Source: Volvariella volvacea V23 | Lineage: Eukaryota > Basidiomycota > Agaricomycetes > Agaricales > Pluteaceae | DNA: 64,000 nucleotides | Reading direction: 5' to 3' | Assembly (NCBI GenBank): GCA_000349905.1 | Contig: KB722739.1 | Coordinates: 1,010,611-1,074,610, forward strand | Shown here: positions 51,962 through 63,230 of the stretch, one piece after another | Layout of the letters: every line of letters begins with the position of its first letter | How positions within the stretch are numbered: the stretch's first letter is position 1 | Translations under genes and position numbers: made by a program | The notes under the pieces: generated by a model | Told to the model about the DNA's origin: nothing | What the model saw: only the letters and a program-made list of their open reading frames with translations | Databases searched by the model: none

Positions 51962-52559
51962 TGACGTCGTCTCCTCTAGTAGTCGACAGTTGTGCAGCTG
52001 GTTGTTGGTCGATTAGTCGTGGTCAGTGATATATATACGCCATCAATACCCATGATAATTGCACAAGAAAAACACTACTATCGAGAACATTCTCGCCCAA
52101 TTCTTCGGTCCCCATTGGGCCTTGCAACAAGCCCATCATACTAATGCGATATGACATATTTATTCTGAGGATGAATAAGTCGATCAACAGTAGAGCGGTG
52201 TAAACGGTCAGAACACCCTCTTGTGATCGCCAGTGTGTGCATTTCCACTGCCTTTTCCCTTACCCTCCTCCCCGTCAATATGTGGCACCGTGCTGCCAAG
52301 AGTGTACGACCACTAGAGACAGTTCGCATATAAAAATAACTTTTGTTGCACCTCCCCCACCTGATCCGCGTCTCAGCGTTCCACTCGTAGTAGACACTGC
52401 AGGACCAATGTTTAGGATATCATTCTTCGTGGCCGATATCGATACCAACAACCTCCCATAGCATCCGCGGTCATTGCCATGGTATCATTCAGATGATATG
52501 GCTCATGTGAACGATAACAGTACTTATGTCAATGGTATTACTCTCATCGCGCCAACGCA
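51962..52559. other. intergenic, NAT copy 1 promoter
   Basis: About 600 bp with a TATATATA element near 52028-52036, roughly 70 nt upstream of ATG 51961. No other gene seen. Confidence 0.5.
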
Positions 52560-52810
52560 TCGCCTCCTCAATGCATTCAATGCCAATCCTAAACACCTCT
52601 TTCAACACCTAAATTCTCTCCCTCTCTCCGTGTAATTCCAAATCGTTTTTCTATTGACAGCGAGGTAGTTCTCGAATAACACAGCCATATCCATCTCATC
52701 CTCCGATTCCTCACTGAGAATATGCAAAGGACAGCATGTCGTCTACTGGAGGGCTGGTCATGGCAAGATCCAATTTTGCATAAGCCTAGTTCGGAGAACG
52801 TGCACACCAC
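52560..52810 (-). pseudogene. NAT C-terminal remnant
   Basis: Reads in broken frames as ERI-stop-VLKEVFRIGIECIEEAMRW, matching ERIRVLKEMFGVDVGDVEEAM of the intact copy at 52921-54272, preceded by degraded MAVLFENYLAV-type sequence. Only the last domain is left. Confidence 0.6.
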
Positions 52811-52920
52811 CCGTCACTTGTCGTTATACTGGACGACCTGGCGAAATCAGAAATTATTCACGACAGACCTGTTTTAGCAGGCACGCATCCCGTAGCAACG
52901 CTATATTATGAGGCTTAGCA

Positions 52921-54272
52921 TCAAACCAGCTCTCCTTGCACCAACGCAGAATCTCGACCCCTAATATTCTTCATAGCCTCCTCAACATCCCCAACGTCAA
53001 CCCCAAACATCTCCTTCAACACCCGAATCCTCTCCTCCTCACTTTCCAGCTTTCTAGTCTCGCCGTTCGCGATGACCTGGCTCCCAAATAATATAATCCT
53101 ATCCGTTCCACTTTCCGTATTGGCTGGGACATGACGGACGACGACGATGTTGTCCCATAACAAGGAGGAGCGGGTATAGCATACGCCAACGTTCGAATGA
53201 GCATAGTCCCGTGGGAGGTACTCTGCCTCGGTGAACGTGTAGATTGTCCGCCATGCGTCGTTGTATTGGCCTATATTTCGGACTTGGAGGAACCAGCTCG
53301 ACAGAGGTGGCTCGTCGGTCCCGTCTTTCCTTGTTGCTGTTTGCGAGCATCCGGGTCACTTTCTAGTACCAGGACTACAACAAGTGATGATGCACTTACA
53401 GGTCGAAGACATTCCAGCGCCCACCGATCTCCTCAATCGATGTCTCTCAGACTGTTTGATCCCCATGATCCCCTCTTCCGAGTCGTCAAGCAAAATCGGT
53501 TCCATCAGTCTCCGTGATGCCAGGCCAACGTCTACGAGGTAAGTTGCCCTGCTTCCTCCGTCAGATCCAACTTCGTTTCCTGCCTCGTCATAATCTGCGA
53601 AAGGCTGGACAAAGATGATCATGTGGCCCAGGTAGGTGAAGCTGTGGGGCTCTATGAATCCGGGTGTTTCGTTGACGCGCGCTGAGCCAGTGTAGACACT
53701 GTTCGAGGGAAGGGGGCACGTTGGTAATGGCAACGCTTTCGGAATACTGTGACGAGAAAACGAACCGATACCCCAATCCTCTGAGTATCCCATACAACAG
53801 CCCGTTTAGACCAAAGCACCACGAGCCACCCTTCTTTTCTTCTATCAAGCGCTTGAATACTCCTTCGGGCGTTATATCTACTTCATGAGATGCAGAACTA
53901 TTATGACATTCACGATGAGCATCGTTAGATTATAACACAAAGATGATATCAACTCAACTAATGCATTGTCGTGTTGTCGAATGGGAATCTCAACAAGTGT
54001 CCTCTGATGATTTTGACGAGGTTATCCCATGTGGGCTTTACCTCTTTAACAACCCTAGTTGCGTGTTCGTCTTCACCCGATTCTTCAGCTGTTGACGACA
54101 AGGGTAGCTGGAACGCGATTTCTCTGAGATACGCCATTATTTGAGCAGGGGTATAAGTGTACGGCGAATCGATTTGAGATGGGCGTCTGATCCATTGTCT
54201 ACCATCCGAGCTTTGGAATATGCCGGGAGATGAGGCAGCGGGTGAACGGGGATGAGATACTGCAATCGTCAT
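52921..54272 (-). CDS. arylamine N-acetyltransferase-like protein, intact copy 2
   Basis: ATG 54272 gives MTIAVSHPRSPAASSPG, then SPYTYTPAQIMAYLREIAFQ and KPTWDNLVKIIRGHLLRFPF. Exon 1 ends ATGCATTA with donor GTTGAG; exon 2 is YSASHEVDITPEGVFKRL and the catalytic Cys motif KKGGSWCFGLNGLLYGI. Exon 3 has VYTGSARVNETPGF, LGHMIIFVQPFADY (catalytic His) and ATYLVDVGLASRRLMEPI (catalytic Asp). The last exon SSWFLQVRNIGQYNDAWRTI to EERIRVLKEMFGVDVGD ends at 52921. All three Cys-His-Asp residues of the NAT fold are present. NATs transfer acetyl or malonyl from CoA to aromatic amines or hydroxylamines in the cytosol. It is the model for the surrounding array. Confidence 0.88.
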
Positions 54273-54347
54273 AGCGTCGCTCTAGTGCTCGCGGTCAATA
54301 CCAGATGCTGGTCGACTATTGCAGACGTGCTATGAAACGTACCGGAA

Positions 54348-54353
54348 TATATA
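54348..54353 (-). promoter_or_regulatory. TATA element of NAT copy 2
   Basis: TATATA in the context ACCGGAATATATAC, about 76 nt upstream of ATG 54272. The same context occurs upstream of NAT copy 4. Confidence 0.5.
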
Positions 54354-54755
54354 CGCGGGCAGATGATAGCAAAGGGTTATATGACTTGAAAAACTTCTGC
54401 GATCACGAGAGGTCTCCCCAAAAGGTCCATCGCAATGTTGCCTGGGGAGTCTTCCGCGCAGTTATACTAATGACCCATGACAAAGTGACTTTGTGGTGGG
54501 GCGGCTAAAGATTGCCCATCCCTCCACCGGCGGTTCTTGTCAGGGGTGCATGTGCTGTTAATGAATTTGAATACTGTGCTCCGGAGAAATCCGTAGCATG
54601 TGAAGTTCCTACATGGGAGTTTATAGTAGTATACTTACATGGATTGTACTGTGGACATGATTGAAAGCAGCAACAGTACTGGTTCTAAGGTTTGTGTTCG
54701 AAATCGCGTTGACTCAATGTATCAGGCTATTAGCCCCAGATAGTCCCGGAATCGG

Positions 54756-55450
54756 AAAGTCCGAGCGTCCGGGCCGGACAGTTGGACTTGGATGCCATTG
54801 TCACGTGTCACAATGTTGGCTTGACCGGACACCAAACATATTCCTGACACACTACTCCTAGCTTCCGTATGAATCAATCCGAACACATTTCATGGAATCT
54901 TCATGTTCGGTATCTTCCTAGGGAGGATAGGAGGTTGTAGGATGCTTGGTTGCACTCAATGGTGTAGCCAATGGCATGTTTCCTTTGGTTTTTCAATGCA
55001 CATAAGCACAATCGTACACCTCCACATTACATCTGAATCCTTGGTGAGGAGTGAGTGGGATGAGGTCCGTACATTCGACGACTTGATTCCGAATCGCATC
55101 CCTCAAATTATGAACCGCGACGAAGTTCCGAAGACGGTTCTCTCGAATCAACAAAATGGGCGTGCTCGCGCCGCCGATTTCAATCGCAAGTATGCGAAGA
55201 CGATCGACAGCGAAATTTTCACGTTCAGGACTGTACATCATTCATGAGTATAATGAGAACAATGGCTTTATCCACATTTCTGTATTGTGATTGTAGGCTC
55301 CGTCCGAACAATGTGATTCTGTATTTTTTGGCATACTTGCAATAACGCGCTGTCGAATGTGGCTCGACCTTCACCGTAGCCAGAGCGTGACATGTGACAA
55401 AATTGTCCAGTGTCCAAGTTGGACGCTTGGACGCTTGGACTTTCCATTGC
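54756..55450. repeat. inverted repeat pair, possible MITE/foldback element
   Basis: 54756-54815 (GGAAAGTCCGAGCGTCCGGG ... TTGTCACGTGTCAC) matches the reverse complement of 55385-55450 (GGAAAGTCCAAGCGTCCAAG ... TTGTCACATGTCAC), with the same order of blocks. Arms are about 60-65 nt at perhaps 75% identity by eye; the interior is about 570 bp with no recognised gene. Confidence 0.5.
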
Positions 55451-55479
55451 CGTGACGTCCTTAGCCCGACGATTTGACC

Positions 55480-55960
55480 TGGGACGGATCAATGTTGATT
55501 GCACTTCACCAAAACGGAATCCCGACCTTGAATGTTCCTCGGGGCCTCCTCGATACCTCCAAAATGAGCTCGACAGAGATGATTTGTCATGCTCATCTTC
55601 TTTTGGTCGTTGTTTATGGGGTGTACTTGCCAGATTAAAGTGAGTTTTGAATGCTTACGCCGCTGGAATGTGACAATGTACTTGATAATGTACTGACAAC
55701 TACTACACGACTTTCTAATGCCCACCGCCCTCCCCAGCCGGTGCTTCTCGGATTTAGATATTCCCGTGACATCGTGCAGTAAAAAGAGTTACGTCAATCT
55801 ACATGATGCAAGCCACAAGATATGGTGATTACTTTCCCCTTGCAAGCCGTAATCGGCGAAAGGCTGCACAAGAAAGGTCATTTGGCCGAAAGAGGTAAAA
55901 TCATGCAGTTGCACGAATTGATACCATGGAAGGACCTTCATGAATTTCGATAGAGATATG
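55480..55960 (-). pseudogene. NAT remnant (His region plus C-terminus)
   Basis: 55960-55740 reads FVQLHDFTSFGQMTFLVQPF then ADYGLQGE, and after breaks DVTGISKSEKHRL, matching the exon with the catalytic His of the intact copies, but with His changed to Gln (GQM). 55560-55490 reads GIEEAPRNIQGRDSVLVK, the family C-terminus. The part between is missing, with stops and frameshifts. Confidence 0.7.
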
Positions 55961-56898
55961 CTTCCTAACTGAGTATCTGCGTCCGTCTTAAACTAGACTT
56001 TCGCTCACAAATTTGGCCACCTAGTCTTTAACACGTCTTTTCGTTTCGTCTGGATCTGGATCTGGCCTAAAAAGGTAGAAAAACCAAGGTAAATGGCTGT
56101 AAGAGATCTTGAGCTTTTTGACGGTTCCGTTGCATTTAAATCTCGTGTCACAGATTTCAGCGAGTGTCAAAATTAAGGTTGAAATTATGAAGGCGCTCAG
56201 ATGACACGAAAAGCAGCAAAAAATGCATTTCAATCCCTACTAATGTGGGCTTTCTGTCCTGAAAAATCTACTTTGATGACGGCGGCCTAAGTTTGTCCGT
56301 CTTGGGGTCTTTCATATCATTCTAATAAGTAACCTAATTTTCATAGGAGCGGTGAGCCTTCACCTCACAGAGCCCTCATATCAATGAACACCAAGTGCAG
56401 GGACAGGTGTTTTATATCTTGTAACTGTGAGTATTACGTACCTAACGACCCGAGACCGCGCAAAGAACCATTACCAAGAAAGGTTGGATGCAATCAGGGT
56501 TCTCTCGATGTCCTAAAGGGGTTAGTCAAGCACACCTCAGTGATTACCCCCAACATCCAACATTACACGTACTGTGGGTCCACCACGGCACCTTACCGGT
56601 TATTCTCCTGCGCTTCCCAGCCTCAACTCGATAGTTTTGTTATATGTAATCCCACACAACCCCCACTGTTGTGTGCCAGCCGTGCTCGGAGGATACCCCA
56701 TTAGCCCCTTTCTCATAGCGTCAAACTCCAAAATAGCCGTTCCATAGCAATTCGATCATCCATGGTTTTCTTCAGGGTCCATTAGAAGCAGCAACAGTGG
56801 TATAAAACCAACCCGAGTACCTGGAGAAAGGAAAAACACCTCCCTGCACCCACGTCCACATTCCTTCCTCTGTTGTTCTATTCTACCCTCATTTCCAT
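55961..56898. other. intergenic, P450 promoter
   Basis: About 940 bp without a recognisable gene. A 106-codon plus frame at 56384-56704 has no motif. Confidence 0.5.
56801..56807 (+). promoter_or_regulatory. TATA box of P450 gene
   Basis: TATAAAA, 92-98 nt upstream of ATG 56899. Confidence 0.5.
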
Positions 56899-59108
56899 AT
56901 GCCTTCGCTAGATTTCAACCTCTTAGCGAGTGGCGCTTGCTTCACTGCTTTTGTTTATGCTTACCTTGTCAAATATCGAGGACGTGGATTGTCTTCTCTA
57001 TCACTCCCTCCCGGTCCTCCTGGAAAGCCCATTGTGGGCAACCTGTTCGATGATTTGCCGACCAAGTTTGAGTGGCATACGTATCACGAATGGGCAAAAA
57101 AGTACAGTGAGTAACCAGCACTCTTTCTTCCGTTCCAGTTCTGATCGACCTGATCGGTGACTTGTGTAGATTCCGACATCATTTCTATGAACCTTGCCGG
57201 GACGACGTTCATAATTCTTGATTCTGCGGAGGCGGCGTATGACTTGTTAGAATGCCGTTCATCGATTTACGCTGATCGGTGAGTACACTGCCTAGATCTT
57301 GTCGGGAAATTCTCGTGGATTGAGTGTGGAACAGTATGCGCTTTCCAATGGTCAACGAACTTATGGGATGGGACTTCAACTTCGGGTTCATGAAACATGG
57401 TAAGCCCGTAATAATATCGCATATCGTCATTTCTCTCATCCTTTGATCTAGGCGAGGACTGGCAAGTACTTGTTATATACCATTAGTTATTTGTCAGGCT
57501 GAATAACGCTGAAAGGCGCCAACGTCGAAGAATCATGCATCAGTCATTCCACCCAACTGCGGTTTCACGTTTCAAGCCCCACGCTCAGAAGGCAACTCAT
57601 GAGCTCCTCCGGAGACTTCTCAATGAGCCTAAAGACTTCTTCAGGCACATCAGACAGTAGGTTTCCCGAACCTGTTAGCCTTTTTTGTCGCTCAAGCTTT
57701 GATTAGCATGGGCGGCGAGGTCATCATGTCTGTGACCTATGGAATCGATGTTCAGCCCAAAGACGATCCATATATTGGCTATGCTGATCGTGCGGTGCAT
57801 TATTTGGTGGCGGCGGCAGTTCCGGGAGCCTTTTTGGTCGACACGCTACCCTTCCTCAAATACGTCCCTGACTGGATGCCTGGCGCTGGTTTCAAGCTCA
57901 AGGCCAAGGAGTGGGGGAAGGCTGCTAGATGTATGGTGGAAGAGCCTTTCAATCACGTGAAACGCGGCATCGTAAGACACACCTTTTGGAAAGCTTGGCT
58001 CTAACCTAACGTACGCGTTTAAAAGGCTGATGGCACCGCTCGTGATTGCTTGGCGTTGGATGGCCTACGCAGGATTGATGAGTCCGGGGACGTTGAAAAA
58101 CAAGAAATCGCGGTTCAGTCTACCGCTGGCACGATGTATGCTGGTGAGTATGCATAGATATGCCGCACTTATCAAGCTCATTTTATTCTGTAGCCGGTTC
58201 CGATACGGTATGATCATTCCCCACTCCCTGCGTTCCGCGATCTCAATTCTCACAGACTGCCGCCGCAATCAAAAATGCGATTCTCGGCCTTATGTGCAAC
58301 CAAGAAGCGCTGAAGAAGGCGCAGGCGGAGATCGACTCCGTTGTTGAACCCGGCGAGCTTCCAGAATATGAAGACGAGGACAAATTGCCCTACATCACTG
58401 CCGTTGTTAAGGAGACATTAAGATGGAGGGATGTTGTCCCCATTGGTAAGAACCGTTTGAGTTTGCCTTTTCCCGTTCATTTGATGCTAATTGACTACGA
58501 AGCCATCCCCCATGTGACCTCGGTTGAGGATATCTACAAGGGATATCGCATCCCTGCCGGAGCGGTGGTGATACCTAACTCATGGTATGATCACGATATT
58601 GATCTGGATCAGCTTGTTAGCTGAATCAGTGCTCAGGGCCATGCTTCATGATGAACGCTATTACCCAGATCCATTCACCTTCAATCCTGATAGGTTTATG
58701 AAAGATGGAAAATTGAATCCAGATGTCAAGAACCCCGACCATGCTACGTGGGGTTATGGTCGAAGGTTCGTTGCCCTGATCCGTATGCAATATGCTTCCT
58801 CATAGTTTTGTAGAGTCTGTCCGGGGCGTCACCTTGCATTTGCATCCGTTTGGATGGCGGTGGCATCTATCATCACCGTCTTTGATCTCTCAAAGCCACT
58901 GGATGAGAATGGCAACCCCATTGAACCGACACACGAATATGTCTCTTCGCTAGTCGTGTAAGTTAAACACGTTAGTTCATGATTATGGCTGTGCGCTTAC
59001 TGTGAATGTAGCGAACCAAAGCCATTTAAATGCGACTTCAAGCCAAGGTCAGAGGCTGCCATTAAGGCGATTCGGGATACAGTCAACAGAGATTACCACA
59101 TGCATTAA
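56899..59108 (+). CDS. cytochrome P450 monooxygenase
   Basis: ATG 56899 gives MPSLDFNLLASGACFTAFVY, a membrane anchor, then the Pro hinge LPPGPPGKPIVGNLFD. More than ten exons follow with motifs MHQSFHPTAVSRFKPHAQK, MGGEVIMSVTYGIDV, PGAFLVDTLPFLKYVPDW, the I-helix AGSDTT (across an intron near 58205-58255), KETLRWRDVVPI (ExxR), PDPFTFNPDRF and the heme loop WGYGRR-VCPGRH split by an intron at 58764. The end is EAAIKAIRDTVNRDYHMH, stop at 59106-59108. The Cys ligand, ExxR pair and I-helix Thr are present; the first residue of the heme loop is Trp rather than Phe. It is an ER-anchored basidiomycete P450 of unassigned family, flanked by NAT remnants. Confidence 0.9.
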
Positions 59109-59329
59109 ACGGTGTGGAAATGCGGCAAGGACCTGTCATGTTGACAGTTGATGTAGATATAGTCTGCACAATCCGCGAGTGGTTGGCTTTAACGTTCCCT
59201 CATAAAATTTTTTTTGTTATATTGGTTATGTTTCAATGGACATTGGATGGGCTCTCTGATCTTGACCGGTTGTTGCGTTGAATTTCTGCATTGAGAGCGT
59301 GTATAGCGAAATTCAACGTCCGCAAGCTC

Positions 59330-59630
59330 TTGGTGGATGTTCTGCTTCAGTGAATGTGCAGATCGTTCGCCATGTGTGGTCGTATTGCCCTATAACTTGG
59401 ACTTGAGCCAGCTTGACAGAGGTGGCACGTCTTTTCCATCTGTCCTGATTGCTGATCACGGGGGTCAATTTTTGGCTGCGGGACGAAACAGGTGATAGTG
59501 CACTTACAAATCGAGGACTTTACAACGCCTACCGATCTCCTGTATTGATGTCCCCTGGCCATTCCTTCTGCGGATCATCAAGTAAAATTGGTTCCATCAA
59601 CTTCCACTGACATAGACTCTAACGGAATAC
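59330..59630 (-). pseudogene. NAT remnant
   Basis: Reads SPWPGDINTG-like sequence, then RSVGVVKSSICK, a degraded intron, TCHLCQAGSSPSYRAIRP and, in another frame, QYDHTWRTICTFTEAE, matching the exon 3/4 junction of intact NAT copies (RSVG...STCK, QYNDAWRTIYTFTEAE). No long frame remains. Confidence 0.6.
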
Positions 59631-59708
59631 CGCATTTCAGTTCCCAATGCAACCGTGGGAGATAATTCAGTATAGGTAACGCTCATACAAATGGCCTCGT
59701 GTCATGCG

Positions 59709-61064
59709 CTAGCTCTGCACCAGCTGAGAGTCACGACCCTTGATATTCCAGATGGCCTCTTCGACTGCCCCAACGTCAATCCCAAATTCCTCTTTCAACA
59801 CCTGTATTCTTTCTATTTCGTCACGTAAGACTCTAGTTTCTCCATAAGCCTTGACTTCATTTCCTAGCAGTATAATCCTCTCCATCTCACTCTCCGACTC
59901 GGATTTGAAGTTGGATGCATCAACATAACGAACAGCGAGTACGTTATTCCAGAATAGGGTGCTCGGAGCATGGCAAATACTCGCATTGAGGCGCATGTAA
60001 TCCCGGAGAAAAAACTCTGTTTCCGTGAAAGTGTATAGGGTTCTCCATTCGTCGTTGGAACATCTGAATTGGAGGTCCCAACTTGATAACGGTGGCTCAT
60101 CGCTTCCATCTCTCCGCATTGCTATTTCAAGTTGACAATGTATCAGTGTCAAACTATACCAGGTAATGATTCACTCACAGGTTGAAAGGTCTCCAACACC
60201 CATTGACCTCTTCAAACGATGCCTCTCAGATTCAGAGACGCCCATGACGCCCTCCTCGGTATCAGCCAGCAGAATCGGTCGTATCAACCCGTGTGACCCA
60301 AACCCGACATCTACAACGTAGGTCTCATTACTTGCCTTTTCGGTGTCTTTCCCAATAGCGTTGCCTTGAGCGTCGTAATCCGCGAAGGGCTGAACGAAGA
60401 CGACAATGTGACCCAGTGAAGCGAAGCTGGGGCGTTGCGTCATGGTCTCATTGACCGATTGCTTATTTACGCGTGCTGCACCCGTGTACACCCTATTAAA
60501 GTGTTGATTAACTTGATTTTGAGCAGGAATATTGAAACACGACTCAACCAATACTCTCAAAATCCCAAACAGCAATCCATTCAAGCCAAAACAGAGAGCC
60601 CCGCCCCTTTTCTCTTCCACTAACTTCTCAAATATCGTTTGAGGTGTTATGTCCACTTGGTGGGATGCAAAGCTGTATCAAAAACACACCACAATAACCC
60701 CCAACCCAATCAAAATCAGCGCTAGGTTCACGCCTACGGCCACGACAACGAGTAACTCAACTAATGCATCATCGTATTCTCAAATGGGAACCTTAACAAG
60801 TGTCCCCTCACAATCTTGTCGAGGTTGTCCCATATAGGCTTCTCGTGCAACAACCCCTCCCGCATCCTCAGGTTTGTTGTTCGTTATTCCATTCTTGTTC
60901 GCGCCTGAATGCTGCGTGGGTGAAATATTCGAGGGTAATAGGAATTTAATTTCCTCAAGATAGGCGAGTATCTGGACTGGGGTGTAGGTGTATAGGGAGT
61001 CGACTTGCGACGGGTGTTTGATCCATTGTCCTTGCTGTAGTTTTCCGGGAGCTGAAGGGGCCAT
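59709..61064 (-). pseudogene. NAT copy 3, nearly complete but frameshifted in exon 1
   Basis: ATG 61064 gives MAPSAPGKLQQGQWIKHPSQ and SLYTYTPVQILAYLEEIKF. After PEDAGG the frame shifts relative to the rest of exon 1 (KPIWDNLDKIVRGHLLRFPF) near 60850-60856. Exon 2 (FASHQVDITPQTIFEKLVEE, catalytic RGGALCFGLNGLLFGIL) and exon 3 (RVYTGAARVN, LGHIVVFVQPFADY, ETYVVDVGFGSHG) are joined by an open stretch where the other copies have an intron. The last exon DGSDEPPLSSWDLQF to EEFGIDVGAVEEAIWNIK ends at 59709. Cys, His and Asp are all kept. A start at ATG 60865 would avoid the frameshift and give a shorter protein, so a working product is possible. Confidence 0.65.
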
Positions 61065-61189
61065 GTCAATGTCGTGCTTGCACTAGGAAGGAGGATGGTG
61101 AGTGTCAGTTTAGCCAACCAGATAGGGGAGCTGCCATGTAATGCGTCAATGCAGAATGTCGATCAGTGATATACCTGACGGCTCCCTCA

Positions 61190-61560
61190 ATATCTCTAAC
61201 ACCAACTCAAATCCCAAGCATCTCCTTCAACACCTCAATCCCTTCCATCTCGCCCTTCAGCACCCTCCCTCTCCACATGCCTTCAACTAGTTCCTAAACC
61301 ACAGTATTCAACTCATTCCACTCGGCATGAGGAACTTGAACAAGGACGGCAAAGACAGTTCGGCGGAAGATTGAATTAAGGGTATAGCAGATGCCTTGGT
61401 TGGAGTGGATATATAACACCGGAGGCAGAGTTCAACGGTCAACTTCGGTGAATGTGTATGGTGTCGCTATTCGCCATTGAACTGATCTAAGTGTTAGAGA
61501 TATCATCCTGATAGGGGCGGTTCGTCTTCCTCGTCCTTTCTGGGTCTTACCATTAACGTC
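61190..61560 (-). pseudogene. NAT C-terminal remnant
   Basis: Broken frames read TPYTFTEVDR-stop, SNQGICYTLNSIFRRTVFAV and RVLKGEMEGIEVLKEMLGI-stop-VGVRDIEGAV, matching YTFTEAEY, SNVGVCYTRSSLLWDN and ERIRVLKEMFGVDVGDVEEAM of intact copies. At least two stops interrupt it. Confidence 0.65.
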
Positions 61561-61852
61561 CACCATACGTATATGTAGCTTTTAATAAATTGCTAACAAG
61601 ACTTATGCGGAGACCGGGACGCCGGCACTGGAAACCCTTTCCAAGTTCAACATTAGTACCTCATCATGGTTTAATAAGTTCTCCGTGAGTCCATGCAAAT
61701 TCAAATTCGTAATATGTTTATACCGTCTCACTTAGTAATTTTACCGGCGTACAAGGCATGCCCTACCTAGTCTTCGGGGAAATGATTCATGTGATACGAT
61801 TATGTAGGCTTACATCAAGTTACAACGCAAGAATGCAGGTAGTGCCTCAACT
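61561..61852. other. short intergenic gap within the NAT array
   Basis: About 290 bp with no feature recognised. Confidence 0.4.
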
Positions 61853-63230
61853 CTACTCTCCCTGCAGCAACGCAGAAACTCGACCTCTAATATTTCTTAT
61901 AGCCCCCCTAACATCCCCAACATCAATCTCGAATATCTCCTTCAACACTCTAATTCTCTCCTCTTCGGTACTCAATGTCCGAGTTTCCCCAAACGCACTG
62001 AGCCGCCCCCCAAACAATACAATCCTATCCATTCCGCTCTCCGTTTCACCAGGTACATGACGAACAACGAGGACATTATCCCATAACAATCCGCGGGGGG
62101 TGTAACAAACGCCTATGTTTGAATGCGCGTGGTCTTGTGGAAGGAACTCCGTTTCTGTGAATGTGTAAGTCGTTCGCCATTCGTCGTTGAATTGACCGAT
62201 ATTTCGGACTTGGAGAAACCAGCTTGATAAAGGTGGTTTGTCACTTCCATCTTTCCTGGTCGCTGTTTTCAGCAACAATTGGTCAATGTTGGTCTCGTAT
62301 GCTTGGGCCGCCGGAATGCGAATGTACTTACAAGTTGACGACTTTCCAACGCCCACAGACCTCCTCAATCTGTGTCTCTCGGATTTCGATATCCCCGTGA
62401 CACCCTCCTCCGACTCGTGCAATAAAATAGGTTGCATCAATCTACGCGATGCAAGACCGACGTCTACAAGATACGTTATCCTACTCCCTCCATCTGATCC
62501 AACTTCATTTCCTTGCTTGTCGTAATCTGCAAAAGGCTGGACGAACAGGATCATGTGGCTAAAAGAGGTAAAGTCATATGGTTGCACGAATCCAGGTGTA
62601 TCGTTGACGCGTGCTAAGCCCGTGTAGACGCTAAAAGGGAGACTCAGCGATCAATGCTCAGCGGCGACCAGCAAAAGCAACGAACCGATATCCCAGGCTC
62701 CTTAGGACTCCGAATAGTAAACCATTCAAGCCAAAGCACCACGATCCACCTTTCTTTTCTTCGACTAATCGTTTGAACACTCCTTTTGGTGTTACATCTA
62801 CATCATGCGACGCAGAGCTACAGTAGCAACGGCCAATCGTGTTACGACCAGCATTAGCCCTTCGCACGCTCGATTTACGAGAAAATGGAATAAGACTCAA
62901 CTAGTGCATCGTTGTATTATCGAATGGAAATCTCAATAGATGCCCCTTGACGATTCGGACAAGGTTGTTCCATGTGGGCTTTACCTCTCCGACAACCCTC
63001 ACCGCATATTCATCCGAGTTCAAATTTATTTCTCCAGCTGACGACAAGGGCTCCGGGAACTTGATCTCCTTGAGGTAGGCAAATATTTGAACGGGAGTAT
63101 AGGTGTAAGGGGAATCGATTTGAGATGGGTGTTTAATCCATTGTCTACCATCAGGATCTCGTAGTAAGCCGTGTGACTCAAATGAAGGGAATTCAATGGA
63201 CGATTGGGGTTGAGACGCAGTGACTGTCAT
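61853..63230 (-). CDS. arylamine N-acetyltransferase-like protein, intact copy 4
   Basis: I use ATG 63230 (MTVTASQPQSSIEFPSF), which aligns with copy 2; the frame is open to ATG 63401. Exon 1 has SPYTYTPVQIFAYLKEIKFP and KPTWNNLVRIVKGHLLRFPF. Exon 2 has YSASHDVDVTPKGVFKRL and KKGGSWCFGLNGLLFGVL with the catalytic Cys. Exon 3 has VYTGLARVNDTPGF, FSHMILFVQPFADY (His) and ITYLVDVGLASRRLMQPI (Asp). The frame runs on through RSVGVGKSSTCKYIRIPAAQ, where other copies have an intron, into KDGSDKPPLSSWFLQVRN and the end VRGAIRNIRGRVSALLQGE. The full Cys-His-Asp triad is present. The closest relative is copy 2. Acyl donor and substrate are unknown. Confidence 0.87.

Larger units (their letters stand above)
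54273..55479. other. intergenic with inverted repeat pair
   Basis: No gene recognised. It contains the promoter of NAT copy 2 and the inverted repeats at 54756-54815 and 55385-55450. Confidence 0.45.

Noticed and set aside
56384..56704. 106-codon Cys-containing plus frame upstream of the P450
   Set aside because: No signal peptide or Cys pattern; probably promoter sequence.
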